Below, piece after piece: positions 1-9,836 of a stretch of DNA of 64,000 nucleotides; position 1 is the first letter of the stretch; each line of letters starts with the position of its first letter. The stretch comes from Leptospira chreensis (GTDB lineage Bacteria; Spirochaetota; Leptospiria; Leptospirales; Leptospiraceae): contig NZ_JAFFPS010000041.1 of the NCBI RefSeq assembly GCF_016919165.1, positions 1 through 64,000 on the forward strand, read 5' to 3'. The notes below the pieces were generated by a model. The model ran no database searches, was not told the DNA's origin, and saw only the letters and a list, made by a program, of their open reading frames with translations. A program made the translations under genes and the position numbers.

Positions 1-1290
1 TCGATTTTTTTTGGACGAAGTCTCATCTGTCCCTTGAACCATCGGCTGTGTTGGCCCTTTTCCATCCGTCGCCAAACGTTTGGGATCCACTCCTTTAGAG
101 ACTAAATACTGTTTAACGGACTCCGCTCGCTCTTTCGAGAGAACCATATTGTCTTCAAACGTTCCTGTTAAATCTGTATGGCCTATAATTTTCATTTTTT
201 TATCAGAATTTTCATGTAGGTAGTCAACGATAGAGTCTAGTGGAGCCGAAGATTCCGGTTTTAAAACCGAGGAAGCCCGTTCAAAGTATACCGAATCCAA
301 CGAGATTTTTTTTGTTTCCTCTAGTTTCTTTTGCACCAGATTTTCTTGTTTGGGGACGGATGCGGTAAACACATCAAAGGATCTACCTTCGACTCTCCTA
401 CAAAATAAAAATGTCTTTTTTACCTGTTGGAAAACAATATAAGCTTCATCTTCTGTGGAATTGATTGGGGCCCCTAAATTCTCAATATCTTTAAAGGATT
501 CTCCGTCAATTTTTGCCATATACAAATCAAATCCACCGTATCCACCAGGTCTGTTTGATGAGAAAAAAAGAATGCTTCCATCATCATTAAAGGCAGCCGC
601 AATCGTCGCATAATTATCATTAATGGGAGAAGGGAGAAGTTTTGGATTCGACCAAGTGTTATTCTTATATTGGCTAAAATATACTTTGGCGAGATTTGGT
701 TTCCCAAAAGGATACCTAGTAAAAAGTAGCGTGTCTCCTAGTAGATGAGGATTCTCTTCGATTTCTTCTGTGTTGATGGGACTCGGCAATGCCACGGGAC
801 TACCCCAAGATTTTCCGTTCCAATTCGAAACATATAAATCTCTAGAAATACCAACCTTACCATCGGGTAACATTACTTCTACGGAACCATCTCTATTCGA
901 AGACAATAACAATGTTTTTCCATCCCTTGTGATAAAAGGGCTTTGGTCATCATAAGGAGAATTTAAAACATCAACCTCTTCTGGAAAATCCCAAGTCCCA
1001 TCCTTTTTACGTTCCGATTTAAAAATTTCAGTATAACCCTTACTCGAACGTTTAGAATAAAAATACAAACTCTTAGCATCCGGAGTCATCGTAGGTCCAA
1101 ATTCTTGAAACTCAGTATTGATCGGCCCTTGAATTGGAGCAACCACCAGACTTGGTTCTACATCCGCTGTTTGGCTATAAATAGAATTAGGAAGAAAAAG
1201 AATCTGAAAGGAAAGAAATAGAAGAAGTGTACAATAAACGATATGCGATAAGGATTCAGTCCTATCCTGACGACGGGAACTCCCTATCAA
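1..1290 (-). CDS. OmpA-family outer-membrane protein with PD40 repeats (3' end outside window)
   Basis: I translated this frame by hand. It stays open to base 1, so the C-terminus is missing. The order is a hydrophobic signal-like segment (bases about 1245-1180, ending ..NSIYS before QTADV); several WD40-like/PD40 strands with motifs such as TPDAKSLYFYS, TRDGKTLLLSSNRDG and NDDGSILFFSSNRPGG; then an OmpA C-terminal domain. The OmpA domain has GHTD and the LSKERAESV helix, whose Asp and Arg bind peptidoglycan in the family. It probably links the outer membrane to the cell wall, like Pal-type proteins. The start is uncertain. No ATG lies near the signal segment: a TTG at 1288-1290 gives a sensible signal peptide, while the only in-frame ATG (1564-1566) adds 92 residues encoded partly by a repeat and lies inside a hairpin. 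The family call is firm; the start is not. Confidence 0.85.
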   Translation of the reverse strand, partial: MIGSSRRQDRTESLSHIVYCTLLLFLSFQILFLPNSIYSQTADVEPSLVVAPIQGPINTEFQEFGPTMTPDAKSLYFYSKRSSKGYTEIFKSERKKDGTWDFPEEVDVLNSPYDDQSPFITRDGKTLLLSSNRDGSVEVMLPDGKVGISRDLYVSNWNGKSWGSPVALPSPINTEEIEENPHLLGDTLLFTRYPFGKPNLAKVYFSQYKNNTWSNPKLLPSPINDNYATIAAAFNDDGSILFFSSNRPGGYGGFDLYMAKIDGESFKDIENLGAPINSTEDEAYIVFQQVKKTFLFCRRVEGRSFDVFTASVPKQENLVQKKLEETKKISLDSVYFERASSVLKPESSAPLDSIVDYLHENSDKKMKIIGHTDLTGTFEDNMVLSKERAESVKQYLVSKGVDPKRLATDGKGPTQPMVQGTDETSSKKNR

Positions 1291-1432
1291 TTTACGAATA
1301 AACGTAATGCGTTTAACACCCCCGCGTGCTGGGGAATAAGCGAGATTCGCATAATCAACGTATATGCGAGATTTTATGAGTAACGCATAAACCACCAATC
1401 CGGCTAAATATCTGCATTTCGTATATAAACCC
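1270..1432 (-). repeat. Degenerate dispersed repeat, copy A (inverted relative to copy B near 58.7 kb)
   Basis: Read on the minus strand, this GC-richer stretch contains TTAAACGCATTACGTTTATT (1297-1316). It matches 18 of 20 bases at 58679-58698 on the plus strand. The preceding bases also correspond: a TTATTC element, a run of C, a short spacer and GCGG/GCGGG before TTAA. It sits immediately upstream of the TTG start proposed for the OmpA gene. There is no transposase and no clear terminal inverted repeat. It could be a REP- or MITE-like unit or a decayed recombination site. Confidence 0.5.
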
Positions 1433-1558
1433 CAGACTGAAAAAGAATTTATCTTACCTAACTCCAAAAAATTATTTTTACCAATTAGAATTAGTAATGG
1501 GAGTTTTTTATCAATCGATATGGTGATGGATTTTGAATTTGATCTAGATAAAGACGAA

Positions 1559-1590
1559 TAGGGCATTTGACACCTCGGTCATCTGCCCTA
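1559..1590 (-). terminator. Hairpin after serS
   Basis: TAGGGCA (1559-1565) pairs with TGCCCTA (1584-1590), and an inner TGAC/GTCA stem extends it. The hairpin begins 6 bases past the serS stop. The downstream bases are only moderately T-rich, so this is a weak intrinsic terminator or an RNA-end structure. Confidence 0.45.
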
Positions 1591-1595
1591 AATTT

Positions 1596-2852
1596 TTAAC
1601 GAATGTATGGTTTCAATACATCCGGAATTTGGAAGGTTCCATCTGCTGATTGGTAATTTTCGATCACTGCAGCCAGTGTTCGACCGATAGCAAGACCGGA
1701 ACCGTTCAGAGTATGGACGAGCAGGTTTTTTCCTTCCTTTGACTTGTATCGAATTTTTCCCCGTCTTGCTTGATAGTCTTTGAAGTTAGAAACAGAAGAA
1801 ATTTCCATAAATCGACCAAGACCCGGCATCCAAACTTCGATATCGTAGGTTTTCGAGGAAGCACTAGACATATCTCTACTACAAAGTAACATCACTCGGT
1901 AAGGAAGTTTTAGTTTTTGCAAAATGGATTCGGCATCTTGGAGCATTTTTTCGTGCTCCGTTTGTGAAGTTTCCGGTTCTACAAATTTGACTAGTTCCAC
2001 TTTTTGGAATTGGTGCACACGAACAAGACCCCTTGTATCACGCCCATAAGAACCCGCTTCCCTTCGAAAACAAGGAGTGTGAGCACATACGGAGATTGGT
2101 AATTCTTTTTCAGAAATAATTTCATCACGGTAGTAATTCGTGAGTGGCACTTCCGCTGTTGGAATCAAGTTGAGTCCGTCTTTTTCTAGCCTGTAAAAAT
2201 CCTCTGCAAACTTGGGCAACTGGCCTGTGGCAGTCATGGACTCATCATTCACAAGAACAGGAACCCACATCTCTTCATAACCATTTTCAGTTGTATGGGT
2301 ATCAAGCATTAAGTTCATCAATGCTCTTTCAAGTTTGGCACCAAGTCCACGGTAAGTGTAAAACCTTGCTCCCGCAAGTTTCACTCCCCGTTCAAAATCA
2401 AAAATACCTAATTTTTCCCCAATGTCAAAATGTGTTTTTGCTTCGAAAGATAGTTTGGGAACATCACCCCACTGACGAACGAGAACATTGTCTGCTTCTG
2501 ATTTTCCTTCTGGAACCGATGGATCGAGTAAATTCGGAAGACCCAAATTGAGATCCTGTAAAGACTCTTCTTCTTTGGTCAGTTCATCTTCAATGGCTTT
2601 GATTTGATCTCCAACACCTTTCATCGATGCAGAAATTTCGGTGATGTCTTTGCCTTGCGATTTTTGGATTCCAATTTCTTTCGAAACTCGGTTTCGTTCC
2701 GCACGAAGGTCCTCTACTTCCAATTTTAACTTACGTTGTTTTTCAGAAACAGATTTGATTTTAGCTTCGATGTCTGCGGAAGCAACACCTCTCTTTTGTA
2801 AGGTGGAAAGTAGCTCTTCTGGATTTTGGACGATACGGTTGATATCAAGCAT
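1596..2852 (-). CDS. serS: Seryl-tRNA synthetase
   Basis: Cytoplasmic class II aminoacyl-tRNA synthetase that charges tRNA-Ser (and tRNA-Sec where present) with serine. The 418-residue length is normal for bacterial SerRS. Residues about 27-105 form the charged antiparallel coiled-coil arm that grips the tRNA long variable arm. TAEVPLT (232-238) is the serine-binding TxE loop. [16 protein letters not shown] (261-276) is motif 2, and [13 protein letters not shown] (383-395) is motif 3 with its conserved arginine. The start codon overlaps the last codons of the upstream tatD gene on the same strand, so the two are probably co-transcribed. The identification is secure. Confidence 0.97.
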   Translation of the reverse strand: MLDINRIVQNPEELLSTLQKRGVASADIEAKIKSVSEKQRKLKLEVEDLRAERNRVSKEIGIQKSQGKDITEISASMKGVGDQIKAIEDELTKEEESLQDLNLGLPNLLDPSVPEGKSEADNVLVRQWGDVPKLSFEAKTHFDIGEKLGIFDFERGVKLAGARFYTYRGLGAKLERALMNLMLDTHTTENGYEEMWVPVLVNDESMTATGQLPKFAEDFYRLEKDGLNLIPTAEVPLTNYYRDEIISEKELPISVCAHTPCFRREAGSYGRDTRGLVRVHQFQKVELVKFVEPETSQTEHEKMLQDAESILQKLKLPYRVMLLCSRDMSSASSKTYDIEVWMPGLGRFMEISSVSNFKDYQARRGKIRYKSKEGKNLLVHTLNGSGLAIGRTLAAVIENYQSADGTFQIPDVLKPYIR

Positions 2853-3654
2853 GGTGATAGGCCTTTCTTTCTGTAAATTTTATGGAATTTTGATAAATAC
2901 GATCGGATACTTCGGAATTAGTTTCTGTACGCAACGAGAACATTTTTTCTAATACAAAAGGTAAATGCGAAGAATCATTTCGTTTTCCTCTATGAGGCAT
3001 TGGCGATAAAAATGGTGCATCCGTTTCGATAAGAATTGTCTCTAAAGGAATTCTACGTGCAGCTTCTTGGATGTCGGTCGCAGACTTAAACGTAACAATT
3101 CCTGAAAAGGAAACATAGTAACCCAAATCCACAAATTGTTTTGCTGCTTCATAATCATAAGTAAAACAATGAATCACACCAAATGCTTTTGTTTTAAATT
3201 CTTTTAACGCTTCATACGTATCTGCAAAGGCGTCGCGCGAATGAATCACTACAGGCAATTTATAATCAGCAGAAAACTGTAAAAACTTTCTTAACACTTC
3301 ATTCTGAGCCAGTCTAGTACTCGCGTCATGATAGAGATCGACACCAATCTCACCGATGGCTGAAAATTTTGGATCATCCATTCGGGATTTTGCTAAATCT
3401 AAAATTTGGTCCGCATTGGGGAATTCATGCGTTTCCGTCGGATGGCAACCAATCGAATAGAAAATCTCTAAGTCTTTAGTCGAATGAGTTTCTGAAATAC
3501 GAACAGCTTCCTTAGAACTAGGTAAATCAATTCCGATTTGAACCATGCGGTCTACTCCAGCCGTTCGGGATTTCGCCAGTGTTTCTTCAATCTCTTGGCC
3601 CTGTTCCCGAATTATGTCTAAGTGGCAGTGTGTGTCGATGGTTGAATATCCCAT
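2845..3654 (-). CDS. tatD: TatD-family metal-dependent deoxyribonuclease
   Basis: TIM-barrel amidohydrolase-fold hydrolase. TatD enzymes are Mg-dependent 3'-5' nucleases linked to DNA repair and turnover. Family metal ligands are visible in DTHCHLD near the N-terminus, [22 protein letters not shown] and [10 protein letters not shown] chose the ATG at 3654, giving [14 protein letters not shown], because TatD proteins begin a few residues before the HxH motif; a TTG at 3663 would add three residues. The 3' end overlaps serS by 8 bases, suggesting translational coupling. The divergent LytM operon starts about 100 bases away. Confidence 0.93.
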   Translation of the reverse strand: MGYSTIDTHCHLDIIREQGQEIEETLAKSRTAGVDRMVQIGIDLPSSKEAVRISETHSTKDLEIFYSIGCHPTETHEFPNADQILDLAKSRMDDPKFSAIGEIGVDLYHDASTRLAQNEVLRKFLQFSADYKLPVVIHSRDAFADTYEALKEFKTKAFGVIHCFTYDYEAAKQFVDLGYYVSFSGIVTFKSATDIQEAARRIPLETILIETDAPFLSPMPHRGKRNDSSHLPFVLEKMFSLRTETNSEVSDRIYQNSIKFTERKAYHHA

Positions 3655-3759
3655 AAATAGCAAGATTTGTAATTTCCACTGGATGAAAATGAAAATTCAA
3701 TCGAAAGATATAGTGGGTGCATTAACTTTTGTTTAAATAGTCAAAGGTCTCGAAAGAAC

Positions 3760-4749
3760 GTGGAAGTAAAACAAAGACTACATTTAATTTTTTACCGTTT
3801 GCGGTATAAAGTCCAGGAATGGAAGCTTAAGTTGTCTCAACGTTACGAGGATCTTGATAAAAAAGGCCGTGAACGTCTGACCATTATGGTCATTCCGCAT
3901 ACCGACCGTAAAACCATTAACTTTGTTATCTCCTACAAAGCCATTTCCATCTTTATCGGAATCATGGTAGTCCTTCTTGTGATCAGTGCTGTGAATGTTT
4001 TATCACACAGTGGATCCATTCACCAACTCACAGAACTCAATTTAACCAACAAAGACTTTATTCGACAATCCTCTAAGATGAAGGAAGAGGTGAACTCCCT
4101 TCACGAAACCATCCAGTATTACTATGAAAGGATATCGAACCTTTATATTAAATTAGGTGGAGATCCATCTCGCGTTTCTAAAGGGATGGGTGGACAAGCA
4201 GGACAGTTCCTCGCATTACAAGGAACACCGCAATCGGACATTACTGATGAATCCTTTCGCATCAAAGAAGACATTCATAATCTAAAATTATCTTCCGAAC
4301 TTTCTGAAGAGATCATCAAACTCATTAAAAAAAGAAAGAGCATCATTCGAAATACTCCCTCCATTTGGCCAACCAAAGGTTATGTTTTGTTTCCATTTGG
4401 AAAATACATCTCTCCTGTGACTGGAAAAGAAGAGTTAAACCGCGGATTGGACATTGGATCTTTTCCAGGTGCGGAAGTCATTGCCACTGCTCCGGGTATG
4501 GTGTTTGATACAGGATATTCTCCTGCTACTGGTTATTATGTAAAATTGTCTCATCGTTTTGGATGGAAAACAATCTACTCCAATCTCGATCGAATTCGTG
4601 TTAAGAAAAATGAAAAACTCTCCAAGGGCGACATTCTAGGTTATGTTGGAAAATCACCAGAAAATCCGATTTACCATCTTCATTATGAAGTCCATGTTGG
4701 TACCCAAGCGTTGAATCCGTTTTCGTTTCTCAACCAAATTCAAGAATAA
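3760..4749 (+). CDS. Membrane-anchored LytM/M23-like protein with degenerate active site
   Basis: GTG start. Residues 1-55 are basic and cytoplasmic, 58-81 form one membrane helix, 85-200 are a helical periplasmic stretch, and 205-325 an M23 (LytM) fold. M23 peptidases bind zinc through HxGxD and HxH. Here the first motif reads NRGLD (227-231), so the histidine is lost while Asp231 remains. HLH (306-308) is kept, and the usual YxH before the last strand reads YSNL (N275). This looks like a non-catalytic, EnvC- or NlpD-like LytM factor. The stop overlaps the bactofilin start as TAATG. Membrane LytM proteins paired with bactofilins control cell curvature in several bacteria, so a role in leptospiral shape is inferred. 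Confidence 0.85.
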   Translation: MEVKQRLHLIFYRLRYKVQEWKLKLSQRYEDLDKKGRERLTIMVIPHTDRKTINFVISYKAISIFIGIMVVLLVISAVNVLSHSGSIHQLTELNLTNKDFIRQSSKMKEEVNSLHETIQYYYERISNLYIKLGGDPSRVSKGMGGQAGQFLALQGTPQSDITDESFRIKEDIHNLKLSSELSEEIIKLIKKRKSIIRNTPSIWPTKGYVLFPFGKYISPVTGKEELNRGLDIGSFPGAEVIATAPGMVFDTGYSPATGYYVKLSHRFGWKTIYSNLDRIRVKKNEKLSKGDILGYVGKSPENPIYHLHYEVHVGTQALNPFSFLNQIQE

Positions 4750-5102
4750 TGCCGAATCCATCTACAGAAGAAGAATTTTTAGTTAATAGCATCATTGGGG
4801 AAGGCGCCGAGTTCGTAGGCGAATTCAAATTCCCTGGCCTCATTCGTATCGATGGAAAATTTCGAGGAGTTCTCGAAACTACCGGAAAGGTACTTATAGG
4901 AAAGTCTGGAATCGTCGATACAGATATCAAAGCACGTGTGGTCGTTGCCGGGGGAGAAATCCGCGGAAACATCTATGCAACAGAACGAGTTACCTTACTT
5001 TCCAGCTGTCGATTAGAAGGGGACATTGTCACTCCTCGCCTAATCGTAGAAGAAGGCGTAGTGTTTCACGGAAAATGCACGATTAACCCCACTCGTCATT
5101 AG
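4749..5102 (+). CDS. Bactofilin
   Basis: A 117-residue bactofilin (DUF583). The central region has the short repeating beta strands of the right-handed beta-helix that polymerises into cytoskeletal filaments: IRIDGKFRGVLETTGKVLIG, then VVVAGGEIRGNIYATERVTL, then CRLEGDIVTPRLIVEEG. The N-terminal tail (residues 1-22) is short and unstructured. It overlaps the preceding LytM gene at TAATG. In Leptospira biflexa a bactofilin (LbbD) is reported to affect helical pitch. Whether this is that paralogue cannot be decided here, because leptospires carry several. Confidence 0.93.
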   Translation: MPNPSTEEEFLVNSIIGEGAEFVGEFKFPGLIRIDGKFRGVLETTGKVLIGKSGIVDTDIKARVVVAGGEIRGNIYATERVTLLSSCRLEGDIVTPRLIVEEGVVFHGKCTINPTRH

Positions 5103-5110
5103 GCGGGTTT

Positions 5111-5581
5111 ATGATCATTCAAAACAACAACCCTAAGTCGGTATCCACTCAGGCGAAGAAAGGTGCCAAAGAAAAGCTCTCCGGATCTTTTGCTCCAGTC
5201 GATGAATCCAAACAAAGTTTTTTAGATATTTTAGAATCTATCGTTCCTTCCGGAAAAGAGGAAACCCGAGAGTTAAACGAACTCTGGAAAGATCTACCTG
5301 ATTTGGAAAAAGAACTGATTAAAGATCCCAACCACAAAAATCTCGAATCGTATAAAAAACACATCAAACAAATTGCAGAGCTGATTCTAAAGAAAAACTA
5401 CAAAGTCATGCAAGCCCCACAACGCGGACGAAATGACCAAAAAGACGTACGTTATGTAAAGGTTGTGGATGAAAAATTAGATCTCCTCGCCAAAACCATG
5501 TTTTCTCCCAACAACAGTGCGTTCGTGATTTTGAAACAATTAGATGAAATCAGAGGTCTACTTATTGATCTAAAAGGATAA
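5111..5581 (+). CDS. YaaR/DUF327 family protein
   Basis: A 156-residue acidic and basic helical protein. The family signature is visible: SFLDILESI near residue 35, a central LESYKKHIKQIAELILKKNY (about 83-102), and the C-terminal ILKQLDEIRGLLIDLKG. YaaR proteins have no settled function. It is cytoplasmic (no signal peptide or membrane segment). It follows the bactofilin by 8 bases and precedes the ABC exporter by 4, so it belongs to this envelope operon. The family call is fairly firm; the role is unknown. Confidence 0.8.
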   Translation: MIIQNNNPKSVSTQAKKGAKEKLSGSFAPVDESKQSFLDILESIVPSGKEETRELNELWKDLPDLEKELIKDPNHKNLESYKKHIKQIAELILKKNYKVMQAPQRGRNDQKDVRYVKVVDEKLDLLAKTMFSPNNSAFVILKQLDEIRGLLIDLKG

Positions 5582-5585
5582 TTCT

Positions 5586-7406
5586 TTGCAAACTCCAGAC
5601 CGACCAAAATCGAAAAACATCCGCGCGCTCTCCAAAACTTTTTCTTACCTCAAACCCTACAGATTACAAATGGCACTTTCCTCCTTTGCCTTACTTTTTA
5701 CCGCAGGGGTAACTTTAGGATTGGGTCAGGGTTTACGCCATTTGATTGATGCTGGTTTTTCTGCGAGATCCAAACAAGAATTAGGTTATTCACTCGCCTT
5801 TATTATTTTAGTGGGAATCCTCCTTGCGATCGGAACCTACATTCGGCATTACTCAGTTTCCTGGATTGGGGAACGAGTGGCCTCAGACATTCGAAGAGAT
5901 GTTTTCAAACATATCATTTTCATCCATCCCAGTTTTTTCGAAATGAATTCTCCAGGGGAAATTCAATCTCGGATCACCACCGATACAACTCTCATCCAAA
6001 CAGTGATTGGATCTTCTGCGTCCATTGCCCTTCGAAATGTTTTGATGTTTGTAGGAGGGATCATTTTCCTTTTTATCACCAATGCCAAACTCACAATGAT
6101 CGTTCTACTCAGTGTTCCTTTCATTGTGTTTCCGATTTTGTTTTACGGAAAAAAAGTTAGAAACCTATCACGCACCACTCAGGACAAAATTGCAGGGATT
6201 GGAACTTACGTGAGTGAATCCCTTCTCAATATTAAAATTTTGCAATCCTTCCACCACCAAGAAGAGGATGTTGAAAAATTCACTCATACGGTTGAGGCTG
6301 CTTTTGATGTCGCTGTTGCACGAATCAAACAAAGAGCACTCCTAATTGCAGCAGTGATTCTTTTTATTCTCACAGGAATCAGCGTCATGTTATGGATTGG
6401 GGGAACCGATGTATTAGAAGGAAAAATTACTGGTGGAGAACTCATCGCTTTTTCTTTTTATGCGATCATGGTTGCCAATAGTGTTGGTGCTGTTTCGGAA
6501 GTGCTTGGGGATTTGCAAAGAGCGGCCGGAGCTACCGAACGTTTGATGGAACTTCTTTTATCTGAATCAGAAATCAAAGATCCACAATTTCCAAAACCGA
6601 TCGCAAACATTCTTTTTCCCAATGAAGGAAACGGATCTCTGAATGGTTCTTCTAAACAGAAAGGACTAAAAATTAATTTGGATCATCTGCAGTTTTCGTA
6701 TCCATCACGTCCCGATCATAAAGCCATTCGAGGCATCCATTTAGAAATTCCTGCAAACAAAACCACGGCCTTAGTTGGTCCTTCCGGTGGAGGAAAGAGT
6801 ACACTCTTTGAACTCATCCTCAGGTTTTATGATCCCACGGAAGGAAAGATTCTTATCGAAGGTGTCGACCTAAAAGATTTAACTTTAAAAGACTTACGCT
6901 CTCTAATCGGCTTTGTTCCCCAACAACCCATTCTCTTTAGTGGGACCTTACGCGAGAACATCGCCTATGGAAAACCAAATGCCAGTTTTGAAGAAATAGA
7001 GAAAGCTGCAGAGAATGCCTACGTAACAGAATTTCTAAACCAACTTCCCGATGGATATGAAAGTAATTTGGGACATCTAGGAACCAGACTCTCGGGGGGA
7101 CAAAAACAAAGAATCGCGATTGCGAGAGCCATACTTCGGAATCCAAGAATTCTACTTTTAGATGAAGCCACCTCGGCTCTCGATTCGGAATCGGAACAAA
7201 TGATCCAACGAGCTTTGGACTTTTTGGTGAAAGAAAGAACTACCATCATGATCGCGCATAGACTTTCCACAGTAGTGAAGTCGGATCAGATTGTGGTGAT
7301 CAAAGAAGGGGAGATCGAGTCCGCCGGAACCCATGACGAACTCATTAGAAAAAGTGAATTGTACGACCGGTTGGCGAAACTACAGTTTCACACCGAGCTG
7401 CTCTAG
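5586..7406 (+). CDS. MsbA-like ABC exporter (fused membrane and ATPase domains)
   Basis: A 606-residue half-transporter, active as a homodimer in the inner membrane. Residues about 30-330 are the six-helix exporter domain. The ATPase carries Walker A GPSGGGKST (398-406), the Q-loop around VPQQP (444-448), signature LSGGQKQR (502-509), Walker B ILLLDEATSALD (522-533) and the H-loop IAHRLST. The closest general type is MsbA (lipid A flippase), but sequence alone cannot separate it from multidrug exporters. TTG start with AAGGA upstream. Its last 27 bases overlap the 3' end of convergent parB. Confidence 0.88.
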   Translation: MQTPDRPKSKNIRALSKTFSYLKPYRLQMALSSFALLFTAGVTLGLGQGLRHLIDAGFSARSKQELGYSLAFIILVGILLAIGTYIRHYSVSWIGERVASDIRRDVFKHIIFIHPSFFEMNSPGEIQSRITTDTTLIQTVIGSSASIALRNVLMFVGGIIFLFITNAKLTMIVLLSVPFIVFPILFYGKKVRNLSRTTQDKIAGIGTYVSESLLNIKILQSFHHQEEDVEKFTHTVEAAFDVAVARIKQRALLIAAVILFILTGISVMLWIGGTDVLEGKITGGELIAFSFYAIMVANSVGAVSEVLGDLQRAAGATERLMELLLSESEIKDPQFPKPIANILFPNEGNGSLNGSSKQKGLKINLDHLQFSYPSRPDHKAIRGIHLEIPANKTTALVGPSGGGKSTLFELILRFYDPTEGKILIEGVDLKDLTLKDLRSLIGFVPQQPILFSGTLRENIAYGKPNASFEEIEKAAENAYVTEFLNQLPDGYESNLGHLGTRLSGGQKQRIAIARAILRNPRILLLDEATSALDSESEQMIQRALDFLVKERTTIMIAHRLSTVVKSDQIVVIKEGEIESAGTHDELIRKSELYDRLAKLQFHTELL

Positions 7407-8276
7407 GATTCTTTCCATATCACTTAAGTTCGCATAAGAGAAAACGATCTTTCCTTTTCCATTCGTTTCATTGTGAGAGACTTCGACTTTGGAACTGTAT
7501 TTGTTTCTGAGTTTTGTTTCTAACTTCACGATACTACCGTCGCGTTTGTCTGGGCCAACAGAAGCAGACTTTGATTTTTTATCAGGGTTCAAAAGATTAG
7601 AAACATAGTTTTCTACCTCACGAACATTCCAACCTTCAGAGATTACCTTTTGACCTACTTCTAATTGTTTTTTAGAATCGGGTATGGAGAGCAGAGGGCG
7701 AGCTTGGCCTTCCGAAAGTTTTCCTTCTTTCACCAAGTCTTGTAATGGTTTGGGTAAAGACAAAAGCCGAATCAAGTTGGAAATGGTGGCGCGGTTTTTT
7801 CCCACACGAGTGGCAAGGTCTGTTACCTTTAACCCGCGTTTGTCGATAATTGCCTGGTAAGCCAAAGCTTCATCCATTGGATTGAGATTTTCTCTTTGGA
7901 TGTTTTCAATCAGAGCCAACTCCATCATATCCGCTTCGGAAATGTCACGAACAATGGCTGGTATTTTTGCAAAGCCAGCAAGTTTACAAGCCCGAAGCCT
8001 TCTCTCACCTGCTACCAAAAGAAATCCAGAACCAGATGGATTTTTTTGTACAACGATGGGTTGGATCACTCCATGTTCAACAATGGTGTTCGAAAGTTCT
8101 TGGATAGAGGCATCCGAAAATTGTTTTCTTGGTTGGTGTGGGTTTGGTAAAATTTCTGTGACTTTGATTTCTCTAAGACCGCTGAGTTCCTCTTTAGAAA
8201 TCTCAACATTGTTTTCATTTACAGGAATTAAATTCCCAAGTCCTCTTCCTAAAACTTTACCTTTGCCGAGTGCCAT
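7380..8276 (-). CDS. parB: Chromosome-partitioning protein ParB (CTP-dependent clamp)
   Basis: 298 residues. NPHQPRK (45-51), GERRLRACK (90-98) and ENIQRENLNP (124-133) are the ParB-CTPase boxes. A helix-turn-helix follows at about 150-171 (TDLATRVGKNRATISNLIR), which reads parS, and the C-terminal part (about 255-298) dimerises. ParB loads at parS and slides on DNA, recruiting SMC and stimulating ParA. Two parS sites lie within 2.3 kb of its start. The start follows the parA stop by 4 bases. The 3' end overlaps the convergent ABC transporter by 27 bases, so the two transcripts are antisense at their ends. Confidence 0.97.
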   Translation of the reverse strand: MALGKGKVLGRGLGNLIPVNENNVEISKEELSGLREIKVTEILPNPHQPRKQFSDASIQELSNTIVEHGVIQPIVVQKNPSGSGFLLVAGERRLRACKLAGFAKIPAIVRDISEADMMELALIENIQRENLNPMDEALAYQAIIDKRGLKVTDLATRVGKNRATISNLIRLLSLPKPLQDLVKEGKLSEGQARPLLSIPDSKKQLEVGQKVISEGWNVREVENYVSNLLNPDKKSKSASVGPDKRDGSIVKLETKLRNKYSSKVEVSHNETNGKGKIVFSYANLSDMERILEQLGVKL

Positions 8277-8280
8277 AACC

Positions 8281-9034
<754 letters not shown>

Positions 9035-9042
<8 letters not shown>

Positions 9043-9778
9043 TCTTGCTTTTAGTCTCCTTTACGATTTCTTTCCAGTCGCGGGGGTATCCCTTTTTGGG
9101 AAGGGAATTCTTTTGCAGTATTTTGATATGTCTCTTTCCCACAAACTCTAATTCGGGAATGGGAATTTCTTTTTTCATAAAGAAACCATTGTTCGTGAGA
9201 ACCTCTGTTTCTTTCTCCAAATCTTGGTAGGGTTGTGCAAGGAAGGGACATAAGATTCCTTTTTGTTTCACCATCCGCGCAGTTACTTCGGCTATGTATG
9301 GGTAAGGAACCATCGCTCTCGAAGTGACCACATCAAAATTGGAATTGATCTCCTCTGTGCGTGCATAGATAAACTCGACTCGCTTTTTCACTTTAGAAAG
9401 ACTTCCACTTTCTATCTCTGTTTCCAAAAGCGTCAGTTTACGTTTCTGCGAATCAACGAGAAAGACGTGGGGTGCTTTTTTCAAAAGGGCAAAAAGAAAA
9501 CCGGGAAGTCCGGGCCCTGTTCCTACATCGGCCACGTTTGTTTCACGTGAAACATATCCTGTGCTTTTTAGTTTCCAAACGTAGATCATCGATTCCAGAA
9601 TATGTCTCTCTAGTATTTTCTCAGAATCATTTCGAGAAAAGAATCCGCCTTTCTCGTTGTCTCGTTTGAGAAACTCATAAAAATTCTTCACTAGTTCCCA
9701 ATCAAACTCAGGTTCGAGAGATGGGAATAGAGTAGGGATGATGGCTTGGATTTCTTCTTGGATCGTTTTTTCTGACAT
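9035..9778 (-). CDS. rsmG: 16S rRNA (guanine-527-N7) methyltransferase RsmG
   Basis: 247 residues; it methylates G527 of 16S rRNA using S-adenosylmethionine. The SAM-binding glycine loop reads [14 protein letters not shown] (about 102-115). [10 protein letters not shown] (about 148-157) is the characteristic RsmG segment before the next strand. It is the first gene of the rsmG-parA-parB unit. The perfect parS site at 9539-9554 lies inside this frame and encodes part of GYVSRETN, so the protein sequence and the centromere site constrain each other. Confidence 0.93.
9539..9554. promoter_or_regulatory. parS centromere-like site 1 (perfect)
   Basis: TGTTTCACGTGAAACA is a perfect 16-base palindrome and matches the general bacterial parS consensus TGTTNCACGTGAAACA at every defined position. 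It lies within rsmG, about 5.4 kb from dnaA and 0.5 kb from parA. ParB should load here. Confidence 0.95.
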
Positions 9779-9836
9779 AATCTCGTTATCGTTTTAAATG
9801 AATTCGCCGATGTCTCCTGTAGGAGAACTCTTTTCC

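Noticed and set aside
1291..1566. ATG at 1566 as the start of the OmpA gene
   Set aside because: It lies inside the hairpin after serS and would add 92 residues encoded largely by the repeat, placing the signal segment deep inside the protein. I favour the TTG at 1288-1290.
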